A stretch of 64,000 nucleotides of DNA from Lineus longissimus (Eukaryota > Nemertea > Pilidiophora > Heteronemertea > Lineidae). A model generated the notes under the pieces. The model was given only the letters and a program-made list of their open reading frames with translations. It was not told the DNA's origin and did not search any database. The stretch spans positions 20,471,219 through 20,535,218 of the forward strand of contig NC_088315.1 of the NCBI RefSeq assembly GCF_910592395.1, given 5' to 3'. Shown here one piece after another: positions 12,222-22,726 of this stretch. The translations under genes and the position numbers were made by a program. Position 1 is the first letter of the stretch. Each line of letters begins with the position of its first letter.

Positions 12222-12817
12222 AATCACCCTGGAGAACATGGTTTGCTGCAGGTGTACGGAGTCCAGTCTATAGAAGTATCACCCTGGAGAACATGCTTTG
12301 CTGCAGGTGTACGGAGTCTAGTCTAGAGAAGTATCACCCTGGAGAACATGCTTTGCTGCAGGTGTACGGAGTCTAGTCTAGAGAAGTATCACCCTGGAGA
12401 ACATGCTTTGCTGCAGGTGTACGGAGTCTAGTCTAGAGAAGTATCACCCTGGAGAACATGGTTTGCTGCAGGTGTACGGAGTCCAGTCTATAGAAGTATC
12501 ACCCTGGAGAACATGGTTTGCTGCAGGTGTACGGAGTCTAGTCTAGAGAAGTATCACCCTGGAGAACATGCTTTGCTGCAGGTGTACGGAGTCTAGTCTA
12601 GAGAAGTATCACCCTGGAGAACATGCTTTGCTGCAGGTGTACGGAGTCTAGTCTAGAGAAGTATCACCCTGGAGAACATGCTTTGCTGCAGGTGTACGGA
12701 GTCTAGTCTATAGAAGTATCACCCTGGAGAACATGCTTTGCTGCAGGTGTACGGAGTCTAGTCTAGAGAAGTATCACCCTGGAGAACATGCTTTGCTGCA
12801 GGTGTACGGAGTCTAGT
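12222..12817. repeat. 55-bp minisatellite, about eleven copies
   Basis: Each unit starts GTATCACCCTGGAGAACATG, continues with a TTTGCTGCAGGTGTACGGAG segment, and ends in a variable GTCYAGTCTAKAGAA tail. Copies differ mainly at two linked sites (CATGCTTTG or CATGGTTTG; GTCTAGTCTAGAG or GTCCAGTCTATAG), and the variant type recurs at unequal spacing. It lies 0.6 kb after the GLRX2 stop and before the AATAAA at 13017-13022. Confidence 0.95.
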
Positions 12818-13016
12818 TTTTTAGTCAAATCAATTTTTTAAGGAATTGAAACTGCGAAGGTGGAGCTAAAATAAAGCCCAAAACCAAGGTGTGTACCAAC
12901 AGTGTGGTATCAATTTCTCCTCTGAAACATGTCAAATCAAATACATGTATAATTTATGATGGTGAACTGAATTCCATTCTAAATATTTGTAATTGTTAGC
13001 TGTCAGTGTTTTATGG

Positions 13017-13022
13017 AATAAA
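13017..13022 (+). promoter_or_regulatory. Putative polyadenylation signal (AATAAA) for GLRX2
   Basis: Canonical hexamer in AT-rich sequence 1.4 kb after the GLRX2 stop. If used, both minisatellites are transcribed in the 3' UTR. A nearer AATAAA lies around 12870. Confidence 0.4.
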
Positions 13023-13129
13023 ATCAAACGTTCATATGAATCTTTTCTCTGTTACGTTATTCCCTTTCAAAGTCTGGATGAAGAGACCCCCTTCCTACTT
13101 GTGCTTAGAAAAATTACATACACTGCAAA

Positions 13130-13345
13130 TTTCTGACGTCCACTGGCTCTTCACTGGTCCCGCTGACAATCCACTGGAAACATGAGTTGCCCGCGACCTG
13201 ACATCCACTGGAAACTTGAGTAGCCCACTGGATATCGATCTTCATTACATCCAGTGGAAAATGTAATCATTGATTTCAATGACATCCACTGGAAATTTCT
13301 CCTATCCAATGGATCATCATTGGTTCCCCTGACAATCCACTGGAA
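13130..13345. repeat. Spaced repeats of ATCCACTGGAAA
   Basis: Six copies of (A/C)ATCCACTGGAAA or a close variant are spaced roughly 35-45 bases apart (near 13168, 13202, 13247, 13283 and 13328, plus a weaker copy near 13138). Spacer sequences differ far more than the core. It looks like an old, decayed tandem array. Confidence 0.6.
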
Positions 13346-13708
13346 ACACGATTAACCTGTGAAACCTTACACTCCTAAAGCAGTGCGGGCGCTGTTCAAA
13401 CGCAAGTCCTTCCTCTTAGTTCAATCCATGCGCGCACATACAGGAGTGTATTCATCCTTCAAAGCTTTTATGAGTCACTTTATTTCATGATGAAATGATC
13501 AATTAAAGTGAATTTCTCACGAGCACAATGCTCCTTCATTTCCGTGCTTCGGTTGGTATTAAAGCATTCGGAATTCTCAATATGCGTTTTCAGCAGGCAT
13601 CTAAACGTCGTCGTAGGGCCTAAACGGGTGGTTGCGAAACCTCACTAGAATGAATAAATAACCACTATTCTATTCTACCACGTGATGGGCCTACATGTGT
13701 ACATTGTA

Positions 13709-14662
13709 TCCGGGCAGCGAAATTTTTTTCTGCAGGATACTTCTGCCACAGTGTACATCTGACAGCCAATCACAATTGGCGCGATCTTTGACGTCACCCT
13801 GTTTATTTATGCATGATAATGCAAATACAATGGACGATACCGAGTCGCATGCCGAGTGCCACTTCAACTGTGAATATGACAATAGTTCATTGTCTGACCC
13901 CAATTATGCTCAACTCAAGGTTTGTGTCGTAGTGCTTAGGAATGAATTGCACAGATTCATTGTAAAATTGATGATATTATGCGTACAAAAGAGGCATCAG
14001 CTGATCTGATCGCTACATTGCAGTGCATGCATTGATTTGTGAAATTTTAAGGGGCAGTGACACTGACAGTGTTGCCAATGTTGATAATTATTAAAGGGAC
14101 AGTGTATCCGATGTCTCGCGATTTGTGAAATTTTAAGGGGCAGTGACACTGACAGTGTTGCCAATGTTGATAATTATTAAAGGGACAGTGTATCCGATGT
14201 CTGCTTTGAAGGTATCAGGCCTATTTTGGTAGTTTGAACATTGTTGAAGGGCCATTGTATAAAACACATTTTGACAAGCAAACAAAATAAATTGAATGGT
14301 GGCGCCACCTATGCATATACAGCAGAACTAGTTACACGGTTGACAGATAAACATTCAACCTCGGCTATTTTGCCGAGCACAGTGCGCCTTTAACAGACAA
14401 GTCCAATAAATACAGTCCACTCGACAATGAAAATACATGTTAAGATACTGCAAATAAATATATTTTAACTAATAATATACTCCTCTAACCATTTGCTAAC
14501 TTGTTCTTTCCAAGATCATCAGAACACGTGGCATTGTTGACATTATTGCGCCATGTGGAAAGATGATGTCAACAAAGACACGTGCTTGCCTTGAATTCTG
14601 ATTGGCTGTCAGATGTACACTATGGCAGAAGTATCCTGCAGAAAAAAATTTCGCATCCGGGC
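13709..14662. mobile_element. Foldback element with about 65-bp inverted repeats
   Basis: Sequence at 13710-13775 (GCGAAATTTTTTTCTGCAGG, GATACTTCTGCCA, GTGTACATCTGACAGCCAAT) returns as its reverse complement at 14593-14660 with few mismatches. The interior is about 820 bases and holds a tandem direct duplication of about 85 bases (near 14032-14203, cores AGTGACACTGACAGTGTTGC and AAAGGGACAGTGTATCCGAT). No transposase frame. Best read as a non-autonomous foldback DNA element or an old inverted duplication. Confidence 0.65.
14032..14203. repeat. Direct tandem duplication of about 85 bp
   Basis: Two almost identical copies contain GTGAAATTTTAAGGGGCAGT and end in GTGTATCCGATGTCT. It sits inside the inverted-repeat element. 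Confidence 0.85.
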
Positions 14663-15511
14663 ATTGTTTCCCGGTAATACCCACCACGTGGACCAGCAGC
14701 GGTCATAGCACATCTGAAAATATTCTGGCGCCTTATTATGGCGGCCAATCATATCGCCCCGATCTGGCCTGGACAAAGTTGAATAAGAAAATGAATATTC
14801 ATGATAAAAAGCGCTATCTTACGTGTGAATGGGAAAATAATATAGGCCGAAGTGTGTGACCAAAATTGGTAGAGGGAGAAGTCGACTACTTCCTTGTTGC
14901 AATGGCGGTACACTAGATGACTCCGAGAGGGGAGGACTGGACAGAACTTGATGACGGGAGACGACACGGTAATGATTCCCTTGAAATCTAATTCGGGCAT
15001 CGTCGAGTCATATTCGGATCTCGAGTTTCATCGGCAGCCCGGTCTTGGTCAGTCTCTTTTGATATAATGTCCCTCTCAAGACCTATTGACCAATTATGGC
15101 GTGGTTTTGGACCCTGGGTTGTGAAAAGCGAATAAGTTAGTTGACCTGAGGTGCATGATGGTGGTGGTGGGGGGAGGGGGAGGCTGTATCATACCCTGAA
15201 CCGATGGAGTGAAATTTTAGAACGTGCATGTGATTGACCTCTCCTCTGTGGTATCTTCATGCTACCTGTCGGTAGACTCCCTGGCCGGGCAGCCTACTGC
15301 GTCATCCGAATTTGGTCTCCTTATGGTGAAGGACGAGGCCGGTCCACCGCCTCGGGTGTGTACCTGTCGGAGATCAGCACACTGACCCTCGGACCGGTCT
15401 TCCAGAAACCATGTACTGGTAGTAGTCACCATGCATAGCATTCCTAAATGGGAAGCTGTCACCATAGCCACACAGTTTAGACTTCTTTCTTTCTCTTTTA
15501 TAGCTCCAAGA

Positions 15512-16468
15512 ATGTTCTCCAAGGCTTCACTTGAGAAGAAACTCCGACAGGCTGCCGAATCGGGACAGACAGTCCGGGTGACTTTCCTCAACTTCATGGT
15601 CAGAGATCTGAACGCGAAGGACGACGCCGGGCACTCTGCTCTGTGGCTGGCGGCGGCGAACGGGAAAACTGGGGCAGTCAGAGCTCTCGTGAGGAAGAAA
15701 GCGGACATGCACACCATGGATGGGAAGAGATGGACACCAATGTTTGCCGCGGCTGTGAATAGCCATAGTGGTGTCGTGAAGGTGTTGGCTAAAGCTGGTG
15801 TGCGCCCTGACTGGTTCTACCCAGAGGAGGCCTCGGCTCTTCAATACGCTTTATCTGCGGGGAATAACACCGTGATTGAGGTCCTGATAAGAGGCGGTGT
15901 GAATCCAGACCAGCAGCACGGGGACACTAAAAACTCTCCACTGAATTGGGCTGCTATCAACGGGCACAAAGACATACTTGAGATATTCCTTAACGGAGGT
16001 GCTGATCTAGAGAATAAGAACAAACACGGCAACACCCCGCTCCACTCTGGGGTCATCCGTGGACAGGAAGAAATCGTGAAGATTCTACTCGAGCGTGGGG
16101 CAAATGTTGAAAATGAGAACTTCTACGGGAACACTCCACTCCACAGCGCCGCGTTTCACGGCAAGAAGGACTTAGCGGAGCTCCTGATACGATCGGGCGC
16201 TAATGTACAGAGCAAGAACGTCAATGGCTTGACTCCACTCTGCTCTGCTGCGACGAATGGTCACAGAGAAGTCGTGGAGTCGCTCATAGGAGCAGGCGCG
16301 GACATTCAGACTAGGGATCTTTGGGGAAGCTCGCCATTGTCTTTCGCTCGTTACGGAGATCATGAGGGCATCGTGGACCTACTGAGGAAGAGTGGAGCTG
16401 GAGAAGACATTCCGGATGAAGATTCCGGTGAAGCTGAAAAAGACATTCAGAATGAAGATTCAGACTAA
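15512..16468 (+). CDS. Ankyrin repeat protein, eight repeats
   Basis: One coding exon of 318 codons. I start at ATG 15512 because a polypyrimidine tract and TAG acceptor end at 15503 (TTCTCTTTTATAG), so the 27 upstream codons of the open frame are intron; the 5' exon is non-coding, perhaps near 14880-14972 with donor GTAATG. After a 35-residue N terminus rich in Lys/Gln, eight ankyrin repeats run to about residue 290. The best are HGNTPLHSGVIRGQEEIVK, YGNTPLHSAAFHGKKDLAE and NGLTPLCSAATNGHREVVE; the third (ASALQYALSAGNNTVIEVL) is degenerate. The last 25 residues are acidic (DIPDEDSGEAEKDIQNEDSD) and contain a short internal duplication. Ankyrin repeats bind proteins; no second domain reveals a role. 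AATAAA at 16716-16721 closes the transcript. Confidence 0.85.
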   Translation: MFSKASLEKKLRQAAESGQTVRVTFLNFMVRDLNAKDDAGHSALWLAAANGKTGAVRALVRKKADMHTMDGKRWTPMFAAAVNSHSGVVKVLAKAGVRPDWFYPEEASALQYALSAGNNTVIEVLIRGGVNPDQQHGDTKNSPLNWAAINGHKDILEIFLNGGADLENKNKHGNTPLHSGVIRGQEEIVKILLERGANVENENFYGNTPLHSAAFHGKKDLAELLIRSGANVQSKNVNGLTPLCSAATNGHREVVESLIGAGADIQTRDLWGSSPLSFARYGDHEGIVDLLRKSGAGEDIPDEDSGEAEKDIQNEDSD

Positions 16469-16715
16469 AGACTGGGAATTTACGAGATACCTTTCCCATT
16501 GGGATGATAATTCACAATCATACATGTACAGTACTCATGTAAGATGTCCACTGCACCACAGTGTACACGATTTCAGCCGGATATCGTTTTTATAATAGCA
16601 ACTGCCCGGTAATCTCGCGTATGCCTGCACAATAGCGTTCTGGCAATATATGATCCGCCGAATCACCGTTGACCGACCACCAATCATTGTGTTGGATGAT
16701 AATTAAAGGGATTGT

Positions 16716-16721
16716 AATAAA
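16716..16721 (+). promoter_or_regulatory. Putative polyadenylation signal (AATAAA) of the ankyrin gene
   Basis: Canonical hexamer 248 bases after the ankyrin stop and about 150 bases from the end of the convergent GPCR coding sequence. Confidence 0.5.
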
Positions 16722-16867
16722 TGTAGTCTGACGTCACACAATAACATATAATTGTAACAAAACTGAACCCATCTCTAGCTGTTTAATTTCAACATGATCT
16801 TTCAATGAATTCTGAATCAACAGCATGTCGCGATCTACCGCCATTCATGAATCGACAGACAATGGTT

Positions 16868-17881
16868 TCAACCATCGACGGACTGGTCCATGCTTTGCGG
16901 GTATACCAGGTCCTTGCGGCACGCGCACATCAACAGCAACTCCCGCCTGAACCTCCTCCCCGCGATGACGTACAGGATGAAGTTCGTGCTGTGGTTAATC
17001 CCGACAAGGATGTCCGTAATCGCGAACGCCATGATAAGTTTTGCCGTGCTATGCTCATCCTTCGCCCAGAAATTCGCGGCTACGTAAATGCCAATGGCGG
17101 GGGTGACCATGAACATGAACATGAGTGAGATGGCCAACAACATGGCCGTCATACTGTTCGGTTTAATTTTCCCGCCACTGTCGCCAGGCGTCTTAGAATT
17201 CGTCTGCCGGATTTTCGACATTTTCCGCAACTTCCAAATTATTGTAATATTACAACAGAATATGACACCCATTGGTATGAGCGCGTAAAAAGTAATCCCA
17301 ATCCACGGGCGGATGTATGTTTCGAAATGTGAGTGATCAGGCAAGTACCAACAAGATGCGCTGACTGTTGCGTTACTTCCCGCTGATGACGTCACATTTG
17401 CGTTGACGTCTGCTGGCGTATAAGAAATCCCTCGCGTGTACCACAAATGAACATTTTTCACAATGGCGACAACTATGATTAAAAAGACCACAATGCAGGA
17501 ACGCACAACCGTACAAAGATGCTTCGCCTTCAAAGGCAACACAACGGCAATAAACCGGTCAACAGTTGTCGCGGCTAAAATCCAAACGGCAACATCACCG
17601 AATCCGAACAGGAAAAACACATTCATTTTGCACACCCAATCGTATGTCGTCTCTGCATCGGGGAATGCAACTTTTGGCAGAAATACTGCGTATACGGTGC
17701 CCGCGTCTGCGACGGCCATCGCTGTGAGGTAAACACTGGTCGGGGATCCTCTCATCGACTTCCTCTGCATGAGGATAATGGTCAGGAGACTCCCGATGGT
17801 GCACAGAGGCAGAAAGATCCACGAGAAGATTTCGTAGATTCTCGCTGCGAGTTGGTACTCGTGGTAAGACGACAGCGCCAT
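16868..17881 (-). CDS. Rhodopsin-family G-protein-coupled receptor, FMRFamide-receptor-like type
   Basis: Intronless 337-codon coding exon. I chose the ATG at 17881 because an acceptor (CGTTTTTTAG) lies just upstream, so nine extra open codons are 5' untranslated or intronic. Seven hydrophobic helices are visible: about 17-39, 48-69, 84-106, 126-147, 190-213, 246-270 and 281-305. Class A landmarks: MAVAD in TM2, Cys84 before TM3 with Cys177 in ECL2 as the likely disulfide, DRF (108-110) in place of DRY, and NHSTNFILY (296-304) in place of NPxxY. ECL2 has NVT and NAT glycosylation sites. TM6 lacks CWxP (MVTPAIG instead). These departures are typical of invertebrate peptide receptors; the ligand is unknown. 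It is convergent with the ankyrin gene. Confidence 0.9.
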   Translation of the reverse strand: MALSSYHEYQLAARIYEIFSWIFLPLCTIGSLLTIILMQRKSMRGSPTSVYLTAMAVADAGTVYAVFLPKVAFPDAETTYDWVCKMNVFFLFGFGDVAVWILAATTVDRFIAVVLPLKAKHLCTVVRSCIVVFLIIVVAIVKNVHLWYTRGISYTPADVNANVTSSAGSNATVSASCWYLPDHSHFETYIRPWIGITFYALIPMGVIFCCNITIIWKLRKMSKIRQTNSKTPGDSGGKIKPNSMTAMLLAISLMFMFMVTPAIGIYVAANFWAKDEHSTAKLIMAFAITDILVGINHSTNFILYVIAGRRFRRELLLMCACRKDLVYPQSMDQSVDG

Positions 17882-18889
17882 GTTACTCCTAAAAAACGAA
17901 TGAGACAAGTCAATTTATGACAATTACTTTGCAGCGACTCTAAAGATGGCGCACATGGAGTAATCGACGGCGACCGTCGGGTGACAAAAATTGAACGAGA
18001 TCGTTTATACGGGCGATCCTCGTTCCCGGCAAGTTCCCGCAAGTTGGTAATGAGCTTCATGTCATCAAAAATGATGGAGGCCTTACGTCATCTTTCTTTG
18101 GGGTTAATTGTGCCAGAGTCTTTCTATTTGAAAGACTCTGATTGAGCTTTATGGGAAGATGCCAGGAGTTTGTGGATCTGGAAACAGTCGAAAGTGGCGG
18201 TATGCCGGAACGTGGCTTTTATTATCATTGCCGGGTTTGTATGGCCAGGAATAACTCATCGGACTGTCATGGGAGGCGTCTGCAAACATACGGTCAATGT
18301 TAGCTTGTCAGTGTTGATCTCAGACCAACAATCAATTATTCTGTGAAATAAGTGCTTGGTAATTCTAAATGCAGTGGCAACGATCAAAAGAGACAAGCGC
18401 TGTTTGTGTGATTTGATCGTAGGTCCGGAAATTAAATAGAAATGCATTATACATAGTCATACACAATGCCGCAGTGTGCAGTAACTGTTATCATGAATAC
18501 CACTTAGCTGAAACTTGGTGTATATAGCATATGTATATTTGTCTTCACAACTGCAATGTTGACATTTATAAGCACTAATTCGTAATTGCGCATTGGAAAC
18601 TTACAAATTCAACTACAAAGTATATAATTTCTTTTAAGGAACTGCGTTAGCCTTTACTTCAGGTTTCAATGGCAGTCCAAAAGTGCATTGGTATATTTAC
18701 ATCATGATATCAGTACACCTATTGTTTTGCGTGTCAAATCAGGACCAATATAAATTATCCAGAAATCCAATATAGTCACAACTGACACATGGATCTCCTT
18801 CAGTAAGTCATAGATCTCTTCAGTGGGGTACTGATTGCCACTTGTACGGTTAATAAGCTTAGAGTACCACGAGATGGTGAGATTACGCT

Positions 18890-18945
18890 GGTGTAGCAGT
18901 CTGAAATGTCCCTCTGGTGTAGCAGTCTGAAGTGTCCTAAATATT
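18890..18945. repeat. Dispersed repeat fragment (GGTGTAGCAGTCTGAARTGTCC), tandem pair
   Basis: Two adjacent copies of CTGGTGTAGCAGTCTGAA(A/G)TGTCC, matching the terminus of the elements at 20.5 and 24.0-24.2 kb. Confidence 0.6.
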
Positions 18946-20494
18946 GTATAGAAATCGATGACCTTCAACACCTTAGCGATTAAAGGCGAATGTACGATCC
19001 TTTGACCACGGGACACTCCAGCCACTGACATGTAAAACTGCAACGCCGGACTCCATGCCTTGCTTTAGCAGTACAGTGAAACTTCCCCCTAGCGGACAGC
19101 AGTGAGAAAGCACGACAGCTCACACTCACTTTGTTTCAAAGTTACTCATTTGTAGGTTTTGCCATTGGCAGCCATAACTACCCCCCCCCCCCCCTCACAC
19201 TCCGGACCCAGTAGACCGGCCGAGTCCCGCATCCTAACGAAGGACGTCAGGATGACATAGGAGTCCCCCCCCGAACTCTTTTCCTGCCTGTTTTTAATTA
19301 ACTCTATGAATCCATATATCATTAAAAGAGAGTTTCTTTCGCCTAACACCGTGGCTAAAGCAATATTGACACTGCCAAAGACATTCTTAATCTTGACTGC
19401 AGCAAACGTGTGTTTCCAAGGTATTATTGTGTTCAGCAGGCATCAGAGCCAGAATCACACATGGCGATTGCTACTGCTTGATTGAAACCTTTTCTCCCTC
19501 TCCAAGCAAATCGAAGGATGTTCGACTGGTGCATAGGAGTTGAAAGCCAGCAGCTTCTTTGGTAAGATTTTATGCCATGAAGCCCACAACTAGATTTTCT
19601 TTCATCGGTGTTGGTAACAAACATTAATACTCTCGACTCGCCGATGTGTTCATTTATATTTGGTACATTGTGGCATGACCGCTAGCACATTCAAATAGAC
19701 TTTGATCCGCTATATACGCTGTTCTGTTCTGTCAACATGACCGCCCCCCCCCCCCCCCCACACGTACAATAAATGCATTGAACGGCCCCCTTCATACTGA
19801 TTGGCTCAAACATGTTAGCCTTTTTACCTGTTGTCGTGAGTTGAATAAGAGTGGTTTGGATTGGGAATGAACTGATCACCTGTGACCTAACAACTATACT
19901 TGGAGGTGGAGGGTTGGTAAGTGTCATATGTAAACAACATCATTGTCCTCGGATGCTCATTGAGCGCTACAACCACAGATACCCCCCCCCCGCGCGCCAT
20001 CGACTTGCAAACACGGGGGGGGGGCTCTTGATTTCTTCTTTTCACGTGTCGGAGCTGTACAACCGGAGTATGTCGCGTCTGACCTGTGCCCAGTTTTACA
20101 CCTGGATGGAAAGTGATATGTTGGGCAGCTACCTTCCTTTAGAGTATCACGCGGCCTTCGTGGATCGAAGCATGGATCTCACGACAGAACCACAAGACCA
20201 CCACGCCCCGTGTTCTTAATCAACTTCACCTGAATCCTACTAACTCGCATAATTCAATAAATTACCGAATTTAGTGATTATGCTTGGACACTTATATCGG
20301 TAATCACTAATTAAATTAGAGAGATATCTGAAATCGACATCTGACAGTCGTCTTTGAGGCGATTATCGGATTCTGACAATCTGGTAAATATTGACCGTGG
20401 TGTCTTCAAACCAGGACCCGACAACTTCCGCTGCACGTGCAGAGACGGGCGCCCGGATTTCCTATCGACAAATATTCCATTTGCGGCAAAATAC

Positions 20495-20560
20495 CGGACG
20501 GGTGTAGCAGTTTGAAATGTCCTAGGATAGAGTGTCCTGTGACAAAGGATTCTATTAAGC
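20495..20560. repeat. Dispersed repeat fragment (GGTGTAGCAGTTTGAAATGTCC)
   Basis: GGGTGTAGCAGTTTGAAATG, then TCCTAGGATAGAGTGTCC and AAAGGATTCTA. Its reverse complement matches the right end of the 24.03-24.20 kb element (ATCCTTTGT, GGACACTCTATCCTAGGATA, CTACACC). Confidence 0.7.
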
Positions 20561-20731
20561 GTTGTAATCTCTGAGCTATTGACGGTCATTGCCTCAGAAC
20601 CGTATACCATAATCCGTCAGAATACAATAGGATCGGACACTTTTTCCATGGGGACCACCGGCAGTAACTCAAAGACGGAGGAAACTTTCTTAATGTTGAG
20701 CTGGAGACCAGACTCCAGCTCATGTACCTCA

Positions 20732-20985
20732 GACCTGCTCCCTGATGAAGAATAGAGAGGAATACTGGCCAAAGGACACCACCCTGACCACAAAGCTCTG
20801 GGGCTCTGTAGCTTCAGACCTGCTCCCTATGAAGAAGAGAGAGGAATACTGGCCAAAGGACACCACCCTGACCACAAAGCTCTGGGGCTCTGTGGCTTCA
20901 GACCTGCTCCCTAATGAAGAATGGAGAGGAATATTGGCCAAAGGATACCACCCTGACCACAAAGCTCTCGGGCTCTGTGGCAATC
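20732..20985. repeat. 84-bp tandem repeat, three copies
   Basis: Units start GACCTGCTCCCT near 20732, 20817 and 20901, each with ATGAAGAA, GGAATACTGGCCAAAGGA and CCACAAAGCTCT. The unit length is close to, but not always, a multiple of three, and no gene-like frame spans the array, so the repetitive open frames on both strands are incidental. Confidence 0.9.
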
Positions 20986-22653
20986 TCCCAGTCACGAGAG
21001 GACTAGCTCCATTTGCTGCCTCTTAAACCGGAAGAGGCCAAATGTATGCTGTGTTCGTGACTCGAATAGTTTTCAATAGGAGCACACCGACATTGAAATG
21101 CTATCAATGAGACAGGTCGGTTGGGAATGATACTGCTAGAGCTGCGTCCGTACATTTGGGAATTTGCACCATGTGCTAGGCTAATATTTGCTCATATCTG
21201 ATATTGCACTCACCTGTCAGTGTTCTTTAGCTTCTCTCTGACATCAGCACTCTTGTTTATGCTGTTACTCCACTGTAAAACGCGGCGGTATCATCCATCT
21301 GTTGTCTTGGGAGGGGCTTCTCAAAGCCTTTCTTTACAGTGTTAATATGTTCACCTTTCAGCTAGCTTGCAGTTAGCACTTGTTTTGATATGAATAATTG
21401 CGCATCATTATGACTATCATCCTAAACAAAGGATGGTATCGTAATCGTAACAATTGACGTTTAGTATCAGAGAAGTTAACATTTAGTCTTCCCACCTTGC
21501 GAGAGATCGATATTCATGCCATCTTTTTCGCTGAGTAGTCACGCTGGTCGTGCTTATAAATCCTCCAGACTCGCTGCAAAATCAATCTTCTGAACTTCCG
21601 TGCTTGGGCTTTTCAGAATCTTCCCTTCATTCTACTGTCTGTTGGCAAATCTCACAAAATTACTAAAGAGTCGAATGAGCATGGCCATACCTGTTTACGG
21701 CTCTCCATTATGTAATCATCACCGAGTTGCCGACAGAGGTCGTCGTCCGGTTTCAGTGACGATGTTGACCTGGTGTGAGGTTTGTTTACATACTTCTGGA
21801 AAGCGGCTAAACACACCCACTGAACTACTATCGAGAGATCCAGAAATGTTTGGAACTGAAAGTTTAGATGATGACAGTCGTACTTATCCCCGAGGCGCTG
21901 ACGTAGAAACTATCATCGTGGGTTGCTTAGTCGTGCTTATAATGCTGTACCTGATTCGCTTGTACATGTATATAGAAAAGTAGTGCTTATAATCTTCCTC
22001 GCTCAAGGAATAGACGTGCTTAGAGCCTGACTTACTAGCTGAGTAGTCTAGTCTGTCGTAGTCGTGTTTATAATCATACTATAAACGCGTTTAGGGAGGA
22101 GTCATGGTTATTCTGACTGGCTAACGAGTCCTGCTTACAACATCCCGTATTTACTTTATAGTCATGCTCATAGTCATTTGGCCTCGGAAGTCATGATAAA
22201 CTATACCAGGGATGACGGTGGGGGAGATTTGCCATGATACTAACTACAACGTATTTTGTCTAATCAGGCAAAATTAGCCAGAAGCACGCGTTCATCAGCT
22301 AACCAACTTGTGTTGTCGGTGACCGGTGATCGGCAGATAAAGACACTAAGTAGATTTTTATGACCGCTGGTTTGGTACAGAACAGAGCGACCAAACCTGT
22401 CACGTCACCGAGCGATCACCAAACTCCCCAGGCAGTCAATTAGTCATCCCATTTGTACTTCCTCTGGGAGGGAAAGAGGCAGATCCACTGCGTCCGGAGT
22501 GTAATATCACCAAGTATCCTGAACTTGCCATATGTTAGCCACAATGAAGCAAAGCTTTGGAACAAACTCGAAACCACGGCAATCCAATTTCCGACTTGAA
22601 CGCTGTATTTTTCTTTCCGTGTTTTATTTAAGATTGCTCACATTAGTCACAAC

Positions 22654-22726
22654 TCAAGGTCATAACGCAAGGTCACAAAGTCTAAACTCAAGCCGAGGTC
22701 ACAACTCTAGGTAAAAATCAAGGTCA
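22654..22726 (+). promoter_or_regulatory. Cluster of AAGGTCA nuclear-receptor half-sites
   Basis: TCAAGGTCA at 22654-22662, GCAAGGTCA at 22667-22675, CGAGGTCA at 22694-22701 and TCAAGGTCA at 22718-22726, all on one strand. TCAAGGTCA is the consensus for monomer-binding receptors of the ERR and FTZ-F1/SF-1 groups. The words are embedded in a CTCAAGGTCACAA-like degenerate repeat, so chance amplification is an alternative. Confidence 0.35.

Noticed and set aside
18114-18140. Perfect 10-bp hairpin (CAGAGTCTTT/AAAGACTCTG) as a terminator or miRNA
   Set aside because: Stem too short for a miRNA precursor, and hairpin terminators do not apply to animal genes.
18702-19043. 113-codon minus-strand frame
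   Set aside because: Contains the dispersed GTGTAGCAGTCTGAA repeat in tandem; no conserved motif.
20729-21026. Open frames over the 84-bp repeat, resembling a repeated polyprotein piece
   Set aside because: Both strands are open, no domain, three copies only; explained as a tandem repeat.
21600-21983. 127-codon frame ending in a hydrophobic helix
   Set aside because: Begins at GTG, lacks family likeness, and part is duplicated at 23.2 kb as non-coding sequence.
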